A stretch of DNA of 39,976 bases, taken from the NCBI GenBank assembly GCA_963976625.1, contig CAXBLA010000029.1:1-39976 (forward strand), written 5' to 3'. The position numbers and the translations under genes are program-made. The DNA is from UBA1924 sp963976625. Lineage in GTDB: Bacteria; Planctomycetota; Phycisphaerae; Phycisphaerales; UBA1924. The notes below the pieces were generated by a model. The model saw only the letters and a program-made list of their open reading frames with translations. It was not told the DNA's origin and did no database searches. This document shows positions 16,695-23,973 of the stretch, in pieces; position 1 is the first letter of the stretch, and each line of letters begins with the position of its first letter.

Positions 16695-18404
16695 TTATGT
16701 AGACGCGTTCCCGAATGCTTCGACAAATCGAGTTTCGGCCTCCGCGCCCCCAGCCAGCACCAGCTCCTGCCCCGCTCGAAGCACAGTGGAAGCCGGCGGG
16801 GTGGCGATGAGCCCGGCTTCCGGGTCCCGGATCGCGATAATCGTGCAGCCGGTTTTGTTGCGTACCCCACACTCAATGAGCTTCAGGTTCTCGAGCGATG
16901 CGGGCACAGATCGCCGGAAGAGCTCGAGCCCCTCGGCCACGCTGGCGATCCGGTCGCCGGTGAGCTGGTTGAAGATACTCGTTGAGCCCATCGAGGCATA
17001 AGAATGCACAAAGTCAGCGCCCGCTTTGTGGAGGGTCTCGATGTTCTGCTTGAGCGTCGATCGGCTGATGAGCTGGGCGTCGGGCCTGACCGATCGGCAA
17101 TAGATGGTCAGGTAAATATTCAGGCTGTCATCGTGCGTCGTGACGAGTACCGCCGGGGCGTCCATCAGCCCTGCTTGTTCAAGTACCGCAGGATCGGTCG
17201 CATCGCCAACAATGATCTGATCGCGGTACTCGCCCGCCCGCCGGACTCTGGCCGGATCGAGCTCGATCGCTTTCCAGTCCACACCACGCCGCGAGAGCGT
17301 TTCGCCGGCCGCCGCGCCGACACTGCCCCACCCGATGATCAGCACGGGCTTGTCCGAGACATGGTAGATAATGAACGCCTCGTCGTAGTTCGTCATCTGG
17401 GCCTTCGATCCCGCCAGCATCATGATCGTGTTTTCGGTGACCACTGAGTTTGGGGTCGCCGGCTGGAACACGCCGCGCTCCCAGAGCCCGATGACACTCA
17501 CGCCCAGCTCGGAGATGCGGTTCTCCTGGATGGTTTTCCCAACCAGAGGCGTCCGATGGGCATTGGCCTCGGCGATCAACAGTTCATCAATGCTGCCGAC
17601 CACATGCGTGATCGAGTCGCCCCCGACCATGCCCCGGGCCAGTGCCCGCCCCATCAGCTCCCCGAGCTGGAACACACGCGTTGCGCCGGCGTGCTTCAGG
17701 ATGGTGGTGGTCGTCGGGTTTGTTGATGTCGCCACGATGGGTACATCGGGGGCGACCTGATGGGCCATAAACGCGACATTGGTATTGGTCACATCATCGC
17801 TGGTCGCCGCGATGAGCGCGGCTGATTCGGCGCGCGCCGACGAATAAGTGGAAATCTGATCCAACGGCCCAAACACCACCTGGACCCCCAGATCATGCAA
17901 GCGCGATGCCTCTTCGAAATCGGGCACGAGTACGACATAGCTCATCCCCGCGTTCTCGAGCTTGGCGATCAGGTCTTCAGAGACCACATCATGATTAATC
18001 AGGATCACATGGCCCGCGGTGGCATCGGGTACTTTCCGCGGGGTGCGGGCCGCTTCCATCGCGTCCACCCATGGCGCATAGAAGAACTGAATAATCGTGA
18101 ACGGCAACAACACCAGCAAGAACACGATGCCGGTCGCGAGCACCAGCATCGTAAAGGCGCGTCCCAGGTCTTCCTCAAAGGTGATGTCGCCGAACCCGAG
18201 CGTGGACATGACCGTGAGCGTCCAGTAGAACCCCGTAAGCCAAGAGTGTTCCTGCCCTTCACTCACCATGATGGCATGGAACAAGACGCTGTAGACGACA
18301 ATGAGCAGGACGACGAGCAGAACAAACTTGAAGAGCAAGCGCACATCGCGCTGGTTCCGCCGGTTCTGATAGAACACCATCATCTGTGAGGTAATAAACT
18401 TCAT
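16695..18404 (-). CDS. Potassium-channel protein with two RCK/TrkA-type domains
   Basis: The 569-residue protein has two membrane helices (about 24-45 and 85-107) around a pore loop with filter TLGFGD (68-73), a variant of TVGYGD, so it should conduct K+ or a related cation. Two regulatory halves follow. The first RCK_N (131-250, GHVILINHDVVSED) has lost the glycine nucleotide loop. A TrkA_C-like segment (about 270-345) follows. The second RCK_N (353-480) keeps GWGSVG (358-363) and an acidic ELD at strand 2, so it probably binds NAD(H) or ATP. A final TrkA_C (about 500-560) ends the protein. This is the MthK/GsuK-like tandem-RCK layout. A possible promoter (CTGAAA-17-TATACA on the minus strand near 18413-18441) would give an almost leaderless mRNA. 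The gene ends about 165 bases before the tRNA-Gly. Confidence 0.92.
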   Translation of the reverse strand: MKFITSQMMVFYQNRRNQRDVRLLFKFVLLVVLLIVVYSVLFHAIMVSEGQEHSWLTGFYWTLTVMSTLGFGDITFEEDLGRAFTMLVLATGIVFLLVLLPFTIIQFFYAPWVDAMEAARTPRKVPDATAGHVILINHDVVSEDLIAKLENAGMSYVVLVPDFEEASRLHDLGVQVVFGPLDQISTYSSARAESAALIAATSDDVTNTNVAFMAHQVAPDVPIVATSTNPTTTTILKHAGATRVFQLGELMGRALARGMVGGDSITHVVGSIDELLIAEANAHRTPLVGKTIQENRISELGVSVIGLWERGVFQPATPNSVVTENTIMMLAGSKAQMTNYDEAFIIYHVSDKPVLIIGWGSVGAAAGETLSRRGVDWKAIELDPARVRRAGEYRDQIIVGDATDPAVLEQAGLMDAPAVLVTTHDDSLNIYLTIYCRSVRPDAQLISRSTLKQNIETLHKAGADFVHSYASMGSTSIFNQLTGDRIASVAEGLELFRRSVPASLENLKLIECGVRNKTGCTIIAIRDPEAGLIATPPASTVLRAGQELVLAGGAEAETRFVEAFGNAST

Positions 18405-18604
18405 CAGCTCACTGTATACCCGAAAGCCCGTCCGCTTTCAGGGCGGGACCTCTGGGCGATCCGACTGCCAAGCCTTCAACAGGATAGGCTTGCGTCAGAT
18501 CGTGCTGAGATACTGTGAACTGATGCACCTGGCGGCATTCCTCGCGGGCGTATTGATTTCGGTCGGTATCGCCCATAGGGTTCCATGGACGAATAATACT
18601 GTAA

Positions 18605-18623
18605 TGCAGGATAAATTCCTGCA
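18605..18623 (+). promoter_or_regulatory. 5'-UTR hairpin touching the cytochrome c ribosome site
   Basis: TGCAGGA (18605-18611) pairs perfectly with TCCTGCA (18617-18623) across the 5-base loop TAAAT. The last base of the hairpin is the first base of the AAGGAG ribosome site (18623-18628). It could modulate translation or act as a DNA operator; no more than its shape is evidence. Confidence 0.4.
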
Positions 18624-18634
18624 AGGAGAAAAAC

Positions 18635-19039
18635 ATGTTCCGCACACTCGCCACGCTCTCTGTCGCCTGTTCGCTCTCACTCTTCGCCGGTTGTGGCGGC
18701 AGCGATGCCGAGGCCACGACCAAAGCACCCGCAAACCCTGCCGCCAGCGCCGACACCTTTGCCAAAGCCAAGGGCAAGGTCGTCTACAACAAGACCTGCC
18801 TCCTCTGCCACGGCGAAGGCGGCGTCGGTATGGAAGGGCTCGGCAAGAACTGGGTCGAGAGCGAGTTCATCGACAACTCCACCGACCAAGAACTCCTCGC
18901 ATTCATCCGGGCCGGACGCACCATCGACGATCCGATGAGCGCCGGTGTCTCGCCCATGCCACCGAGCGGCGGCGATCCAACACTCAGCGACGAAGACCTC
19001 AACAATGTGATCAAGTACATGCGCAGCCTGCAGGAATAG
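18635..19039 (+). CDS. Small lipoprotein cytochrome c (class I)
   Basis: The 134-residue protein begins with a lipoprotein signal (lipobox LFAGC, lipidated Cys20), followed by a low-complexity Ala/Thr/Pro linker to about residue 40. The mono-haem domain has CLLCH (55-59) with axial His59, and the likely Met ligand is Met108 in SPMPPSGG. The C-terminal helix is LNNVIKYMRSL. It would be a membrane-tethered periplasmic electron carrier, similar to c553/cbb3-oxidase-associated small cytochromes. The ribosome site AAGGAG lies 6 bases before the ATG. It is monocistronic and ends in front of a strong terminator. Its redox partners are not visible in the window. Confidence 0.93.
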   Translation: MFRTLATLSVACSLSLFAGCGGSDAEATTKAPANPAASADTFAKAKGKVVYNKTCLLCHGEGGVGMEGLGKNWVESEFIDNSTDQELLAFIRAGRTIDDPMSAGVSPMPPSGGDPTLSDEDLNNVIKYMRSLQE

Positions 19040-19067
19040 GCACGCGGCAGTACGAAGAGTCTACTAA

Positions 19068-19105
19068 AAAGACCGATCACCGGGCGTACCCGGTGATCGG
19101 TCTTT
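19068..19105. terminator. Bidirectional intrinsic terminator
   Basis: A perfect 17-base-pair inverted repeat (left arm 19068-19084, right arm 19089-19105) surrounds the loop CGTA. The left arm is preceded by extra A residues and the right arm ends in TTT, so each strand has a short U-run. It lies between the convergent cytochrome c gene and the pseudouridine synthase/methyltransferase gene and should stop transcription from both sides. Confidence 0.85.
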
Positions 19106-19135
19106 GTGATTTTGGAACTCTGCTTCGTCAGATGC

Positions 19136-21253
19136 TCACTCGGGCTTTCGGCAGCGGATCGCCATGAACAACGGGATCTCTCGACGCGCGTTGTTCTCAG
19201 CCGCGGCTCGTGGGCCCGGCTCGCTCGTCCGCTGGCTGGCCCATTCTTCGATCCCATCAACCACCATGCCGTTCTTGGTGCAGGCGTTGATGTACCCGCT
19301 CATCGGGCGATGGTGGGTGACCGTCGTGACGGCCGGTTTGCCCTTGGCGACCTCGCCCGGGTTCATCACGATCGAGCGCGACTGCTCGACCAAGTATTGA
19401 TCCACCCGCCTGAACTGCACCTGCTGCCCGGTGCGTTCGTCCATCGTCCAGCCCCAGGCCGACCCGCCCGTGATGCGGAAGGCCGGGTGCGAGATCACGC
19501 ACACGAATCGCCCGCCGGGCTTGAGCCGATCGTACACGCCCTTGAACATCGCATCGATGTTTTCGATGTTCATCAGCGCCATGATACAGGTCGCCGCGTC
19601 GACGGGCTCGTGATCCAAGTTCGAGAGATCGCACGCGTCCCAGACTTTGTATGAGGTCCGGTCGGTGGCGCGTTCGTTGGCGGCTTCAATGAGCGCATCG
19701 GAGATATCGGTGCCCAGCACCTCATCGACATCGGCGTGCGACGCGATGTACTCGCTCATCACACCCTGCCCGCACGCGACATCGAGCACGCGCTCGTTGG
19801 GCTGCAGATCGAGCATGTGCATCACGCCCGGGAGGATGATCTTCTCGTGGTGGTCCGAGCCGCGCTGGGCGATCAGGTTGTCGTACCAGCCGGCGACATG
19901 GTCCCAGCCCTTCTTGACATGCGACGGGTCCTGCTCGACCGACGCGTTGATCGCCGCGTCGGCCGGTGGCTCTACGCCCATCGCCATATAGAAGGACGCG
20001 GGCGCGGGGCACTTGTAGCGCATGGTCTTGTCTTCTTCGGGGTGCGTGATCCGGAGCCCGTTGGCGTGGAGCCCCAGGCGGTGGATATCGTCGCGGGTCG
20101 CGCCGTGCTTGTGATCGCCGACGATCGGGTGCCCGATCTTGGCCAAATGCTCGCGGATCTGCTCGGGCAAGTCTGGGCGTGCACGCACACGCACGAGGCT
20201 CAGCCCATTGCCGGATTCGATCACACGGATATGCGTGCTCGGGGTCGCGCCCAATCCCGAAGAGTGCGACACCGGCCCAGTCACCGATTCACCAACGCGG
20301 CTTGCCTCTTCCGAGAACACGCCCTCGACAAGGGCGAGGTAGCTGGTTTCTGGGTGGGTCTGCGTCCGTGGCGAGTCCACGCTGTCACGCATCGCCACAA
20401 AGAGCACAATGCCCGAGGCCTGCGTGTCAAGCTCGTGGGCGACGCGCATCATGCGCTTGCGGGCGCCGTTGAGCTCCTCGACCATATCGACCATGGTGGG
20501 GGATTCGCCCTTGCGCGTCGCGGTGCCCGCGGGCTTGTTGACCAAGAGCACGAAGTTGTCTTTCTCGATGATGTTGGGCTTGGGGTACCGGACGCGTTCG
20601 TCCACGGCTCCCTCATGGCGACGATCCATCCGTCCATCTGACCTGCCGTCGGGTCGTCCACCAAAGCCGCCTTGTTGATAACCGCCGCCGGATCGTCCGT
20701 CCGGACGCCCGCCGCGTGAGTCGTTGAAGTTGCCGCGTGGTGGGCCGCCTCCGTATCCACCGCCTTGGCCGCCGCCGCCGTATCCACCTCGACCGCCACC
20801 CTGCTGGTATCCGCCGCCGCCTTGTCGGCCGCCCTGACCACCGCCTTGGTATCCACCTTGGCCACCGCCGCCACCGCCATAGCCGCCGCGACCGCCCTGT
20901 TGACCACCTCGCTGTCCACCCTGATAGCCGCCACCGCTTGGTCGCCCGCCACCTTGTTGGTATCCGCCGCCGTAGCCGCCGCGACCACCCTGCTGACCGC
21001 CATGTTGGCCGCCCTGATGCCCACCTTGGTGACTGCGCTGGCCGCCGCCTTGGTATCCACCTTGTTGTCCGCCTTGGTTTGGGCGTGGCGAGTCGCTGCT
21101 GCGATTGCCCTGAGAGTGGTACCCGCCCTGATTGCCAGAATCGCCGGTGCCGTCAGAGCCGCCATCATTGTTCGGCTGGCCTGAGCCTTGATCGTTGTGG
21201 TCGTTAGAGTCGTTGTTCGGGTTCGTTTGGTCGTTTGATTCGTGCTCAGCCAT
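19136..21253 (-). CDS. Fusion: Gly-rich disordered region + RluA-like pseudouridine synthase + SAM methyltransferase
   Basis: This 705-residue protein has three parts. Residues 1-37 are Asn/Asp/Ser-rich. Residues 38-205 are almost pure Gly, Gln, Tyr and Arg with RGG at 91, 115, 122, 155 and 180, an intrinsically disordered RNA-binding type of sequence. Residues 220-425 are RluA-like: FVLLVNKPAGT (234-244), the catalytic-Asp segment AHELDTQASGIVLF with Asp276, TSYLALVEG (303-311) and IREHLAKIGHPIVGD (366-380). Two usually conserved spots differ: HRLD is HELD, and the RTHQIR segment reads LPEQIR. Residues 445-705 are a class I methyltransferase with RVLDVACGQG (488-497), LGTDIS (513-518) and a DRLKPGGRFVCVISHP strand. 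A role in RNA modification is likely but the target is unknown. The start overlaps the coaB stop by 8 bases. A frameshift-free single frame supports a true fusion. Confidence 0.88.
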   Translation of the reverse strand: MAEHESNDQTNPNNDSNDHNDQGSGQPNNDGGSDGTGDSGNQGGYHSQGNRSSDSPRPNQGGQQGGYQGGGQRSHQGGHQGGQHGGQQGGRGGYGGGYQQGGGRPSGGGYQGGQRGGQQGGRGGYGGGGGGQGGYQGGGQGGRQGGGGYQQGGGRGGYGGGGQGGGYGGGPPRGNFNDSRGGRPDGRSGGGYQQGGFGGRPDGRSDGRMDRRHEGAVDERVRYPKPNIIEKDNFVLLVNKPAGTATRKGESPTMVDMVEELNGARKRMMRVAHELDTQASGIVLFVAMRDSVDSPRTQTHPETSYLALVEGVFSEEASRVGESVTGPVSHSSGLGATPSTHIRVIESGNGLSLVRVRARPDLPEQIREHLAKIGHPIVGDHKHGATRDDIHRLGLHANGLRITHPEEDKTMRYKCPAPASFYMAMGVEPPADAAINASVEQDPSHVKKGWDHVAGWYDNLIAQRGSDHHEKIILPGVMHMLDLQPNERVLDVACGQGVMSEYIASHADVDEVLGTDISDALIEAANERATDRTSYKVWDACDLSNLDHEPVDAATCIMALMNIENIDAMFKGVYDRLKPGGRFVCVISHPAFRITGGSAWGWTMDERTGQQVQFRRVDQYLVEQSRSIVMNPGEVAKGKPAVTTVTHHRPMSGYINACTKNGMVVDGIEEWASQRTSEPGPRAAAENNARREIPLFMAIRCRKPE
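20639..21142 (-). repeat. Low-complexity Gly/Gln/Tyr/Arg-coding tract
   Basis: About 500 bases of GGC/GGT/GGA glycine codons interspersed with CAG/CAA, TAC/TAT and CGT/CGC codons encode imperfect repeats such as GGYQGG, GGRGGYGGG and QQGGGR. The tract is internally repetitive and therefore prone to length change. It also produces misleading open frames on the opposite strand. Confidence 0.9.
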
Positions 21254-21959
21254 GGGGATCGGTTTCCGTTGGGGTCTGGGTGCGTTGGTCCGTGATCGGC
21301 GTGATGGCTCCGATGAGCCAGGCCGCGAACTGTGCCTTGGTCGTATTCACTTGTGGGTGCCCATCGAGGAGAACGCCTCGCTTGGGGTTGCCTAGAAGTG
21401 TTGCCTCGATCGTGTCCGAGTCCATTGTTTCGAGTGGATTGGCGACGATCAGATCAATATTTTTCTTCGTGAGCTTCTTGGACGCTGATTCGAGCATCGT
21501 CGCCCGCGGTTCGAGCGCAAATCCGACCAGCAGCTGATCGCTCCGGGCATCCTTCGAGCACCCCGCGAGCAGGTCGGAGGTGGGCTCGAGTTCGATGGTG
21601 AGCCCGGCTTTTGAGCGTTTGGTCTTCGAGTCCAGATCGACGGTTCCTGACGCTGGCCTGAAATCCGCGACCGCGGCCGCCATGATCAGCACATCTGTCT
21701 GGACCATATGTGCTTGGAGCAGGGCTTGGAGATCCGCCGTCGATTGGAACCCGATGACCCGCACATCCGCATGGGATGGGTGCACGGTATTGGGCCCAAG
21801 CAGCAGCGTGACCCGCCAGCCCTGGCTCGCGGCTTCGTCCGCCAGCAGACACCCCACCCGCCCCGATGACCGATTCCCGATGAACCGGACCGCGTCGATC
21901 GGCTCATAGGTCGGCCCGGCGGTGATCAAGAGTCTGCGTGTCGTATCGCTTGGTTTCAT
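21246..21959 (-). CDS. coaB: Stand-alone phosphopantothenate-cysteine ligase (CoaB)
   Basis: The 237-residue protein matches only the CoaB half of the usual CoaBC bifunctional enzyme; there is no flavin-binding CoaC domain. Family landmarks are LLITAGPTYEPIDAVRFIGN (10-29), SSGRVG, MAAAVADFRP, SKAGLTIELEPTSDLLAG, LVGFALE, KKLTKKNIDLIVANPL and the C-terminal NTTKAQFAAWLI. It couples 4'-phosphopantothenate with cysteine, using a nucleotide triphosphate, in coenzyme A synthesis. The decarboxylase must be encoded elsewhere. AGAAGG lies 6 bases before the ATG. It is the first gene of a two-gene operon with the Gly-rich fusion protein and diverges from the pilus operon. Confidence 0.9.
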   Translation of the reverse strand: MKPSDTTRRLLITAGPTYEPIDAVRFIGNRSSGRVGCLLADEAASQGWRVTLLLGPNTVHPSHADVRVIGFQSTADLQALLQAHMVQTDVLIMAAAVADFRPASGTVDLDSKTKRSKAGLTIELEPTSDLLAGCSKDARSDQLLVGFALEPRATMLESASKKLTKKNIDLIVANPLETMDSDTIEATLLGNPKRGVLLDGHPQVNTTKAQFAAWLIGAITPITDQRTQTPTETDPHG

Positions 21960-22030
21960 TCAATACCTTCTTGTTTGCCGCATGATACAGAATGCCCGGG
22001 AACAGTCTGCGACATCCAATCGTAGAGTCA

Positions 22031-22051
22031 TTTGCGCCCAACGAGCGCAAA
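22031..22051. promoter_or_regulatory. Perfect inverted repeat in the coaB/pilus divergent promoter region
   Basis: TTTGCGC and GCGCAAA are separated by 7 bases, giving the dyad expected of a dimeric repressor or activator site. It lies between the two divergent starts (21959 and 22170), about 60 bases upstream of a plausible -10 box of the pilus operon. Confidence 0.35.
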
Positions 22052-22112
22052 ATTGATGATTCAACCACCAGATCACACCCGCCCAAGCGTGCATGGCGGC
22101 GGTTGGAGACCC

Positions 22113-22118
22113 TATAGT
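22113..22118 (+). promoter_or_regulatory. Likely -10 box of the pilus/secretion operon
   Basis: TATAGT lies about 52 bases before the ATG of the first ATPase. No good -35 hexamer is found at 16-18 bases. The same CTATAGT wording occurs before the tRNA-Pro at the right end of the window, which suggests it is used as a -10 element in this genome. Confidence 0.4.
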
Positions 22119-22169
22119 GTCGTCTCGATCGAGAACGCTCCTGTTTATTGAAGAGGATTGAGCATACCT

Positions 22170-23900
22170 ATGGCAAGAAGTCGCAAGAAACTCGGACAAA
22201 TACTCGTTGCGCAGGGGGCGATCAACGCCGAGCAAGCAGATCAGGGACTCAAACACGGCAAAGAGACCGGCAAACGGCTCGGCGAAGCCCTCGTCGATCT
22301 GGGCGTGATCGAAGAGATGGTTGTCCTCAAAGCCCTCGCCGCCCAGTACGGCATGAAGTATGTCGATCTCTCCAACGAGAAGATCGCCAAGCTCATCGAC
22401 GATGATTCGCTCGACAAGGGCGTGATGAAGAAGCACCTGGTGCTCCCCTTGGGCAAATCCGGGGGCAAGATGCGTCTGGCGATCCATGATCCGATGGATC
22501 TGGAGATGCTCGACAACATCCGCTTTCGGCTCAATATGGATGTCGAGCCCATGCTCGCCACCAAATCACAGATCCGCAACTACCTCGAGACGGGCAGCGC
22601 CACGGCGCAAGCCGACGGCGTGTCCAACGCCCCCTCGATGACCGACGGCGAGTCGCTCGTCACCGATTCGATCGACCGCTCGATCGACCGGTCTCTGGAT
22701 CGCTCGATGGACCGCTCGATCGATGTGTCCTCCGAGGATTCGCCGGTCGTCAAACTCGTCAACCGCATCCTCGACGAAGCCGTCCGCAACCGCACCAGTG
22801 ACATCCACATCGAGCCCATGGGCGATCGAGTGCGTCTGCGCTACCGCATCGACGGCGTGTGTATCGAGCGCGACAACCTGCCCAAGCGCATGCAGAACGC
22901 GGTGCTCTCGCGCCTCAAGCTGATGGCGGGGATGAACATCGCCGAGAAACGCGTGCCTCAGGACGGGCGTATCAAGATCTATGTTGATGAGGTAGGGATC
23001 GACTTCCGTGTGTCGGCTTGCCCGGCGTACCACGGCGAATCGGTCGTGCTGCGTATTCTTCGCCCGGACGCCGTGCGGATCGGTCTGGTGAATCTCGGGT
23101 TCGAGCCTGAGAACCTTGAGACCTTTAACAAGATCATCCGCCGCCCCAACGGCATCTTCTTGGTGACGGGTCCGACGGGTTCTGGTAAGACCACCACGCT
23201 GTACTCAGCGCTCGATGTGCTCAACCGCCCGGACAAGAAGATCATCACCGCCGAGGACCCCGTCGAATACAACTTCGACGGGATCAACCAGTGCCAGGTC
23301 CGCGAGAGCATCGGGTTCGGGTTCCCCGAGATCCTCCGATCCATGCTCCGCCAGGCACCCAATGTGATCCTCGTGGGTGAAATCCGAGACAAGGAAGTGG
23401 GGGAGATCGCGATCCAGGCGGCCCTGACGGGTCACTTGGTGTTCTCGACCTTGCATACAAATGACGCGCCCAGCGCGATGACCCGACTGATCGACATGGG
23501 CATCAAGCCCTTCCTCGTCGCCAGTTCGATCCAGGCGGTCATGGCCCAGCGTCTGGTGCGTGTGCTCTACAAGAGCAAGCGTTTAGCCAAAGAAGAAGAA
23601 CTTGACCACAAGTTCCTCAAGCTGATCGATCTGAGCATGGAAGATGCCTTGGGCAAGGTCTATGCGCCGGTTTCGTGTGACGAAGCACCGGGCGGGTACA
23701 AGGGACGAAAAGCGATCTTCGAGATGATGATTATGAACTCGGAGATCCGCGAGCTCGCCTTCCAGCAGGCTCCGTCGTCGAAGATCCGCAAAGCCGCGAT
23801 CACCTCGGGGATGAAGGAACTCGTCGAGGACGGGCGTCTCAAGGTGCTCAACGGCGTCACCACGCCCGAAGAGATCGCCCGCGTGAGCCAGTCCGAATAG
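22170..23900 (+). CDS. gspE: GspE/PilB-type assembly ATPase 1 (MshEN N-terminus)
   Basis: The 576-residue secretion/pilus ATPase powers pilin extraction and filament growth at the inner membrane. The ATG at 22170 is chosen over a TTG four codons earlier. The N-terminal MshEN region (about 1-70) reads KLGQILVAQGAI and RLGEALVDLGVI in tandem, the pattern that binds cyclic di-GMP. A linker with five S-x-D-R/V repeats follows (167-186). The core has TSDIHIEP, VPQDGRI, Walker A GPTGSGKTT (334-342), ITAEDPVEY (Asp box), VILVGEIRD (Walker B) and LTGHLVFSTLHTND (His box). The C-terminal zinc tetracysteine motif is missing; only one Cys stands before GGYKGRKAIFE. It heads the operon and is followed after 73 bases by pilT. 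Confidence 0.95.
   Translation: MARSRKKLGQILVAQGAINAEQADQGLKHGKETGKRLGEALVDLGVIEEMVVLKALAAQYGMKYVDLSNEKIAKLIDDDSLDKGVMKKHLVLPLGKSGGKMRLAIHDPMDLEMLDNIRFRLNMDVEPMLATKSQIRNYLETGSATAQADGVSNAPSMTDGESLVTDSIDRSIDRSLDRSMDRSIDVSSEDSPVVKLVNRILDEAVRNRTSDIHIEPMGDRVRLRYRIDGVCIERDNLPKRMQNAVLSRLKLMAGMNIAEKRVPQDGRIKIYVDEVGIDFRVSACPAYHGESVVLRILRPDAVRIGLVNLGFEPENLETFNKIIRRPNGIFLVTGPTGSGKTTTLYSALDVLNRPDKKIITAEDPVEYNFDGINQCQVRESIGFGFPEILRSMLRQAPNVILVGEIRDKEVGEIAIQAALTGHLVFSTLHTNDAPSAMTRLIDMGIKPFLVASSIQAVMAQRLVRVLYKSKRLAKEEELDHKFLKLIDLSMEDALGKVYAPVSCDEAPGGYKGRKAIFEMMIMNSEIRELAFQQAPSSKIRKAAITSGMKELVEDGRLKVLNGVTTPEEIARVSQSE
22668..22727 (+). repeat. Five 12-base tandem repeats coding S-x-D-R
   Basis: Units based on TCGATCGACCGC are repeated five times in frame, encoding SIDR, SIDR, SLDR, SMDR and SIDV. 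They lie in the linker between the MshEN region and the ATPase core. Third-base and second-codon changes show the units have begun to drift. Confidence 0.9.
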
Positions 23901-23973
23901 AACACGACACACTCGCTAACCGAGCCCAGACGGGTTTGGTGAAGGCGTACTGATATGACAGGAGAACACAGCC

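Noticed and set aside
20449..21207. Open frames in both directions over the Gly-rich tract (Ala/Val/Thr-rich and Arg/His-rich)
   Set aside because: They are frame shadows of the low-complexity repeat; no start site or homology supports them.
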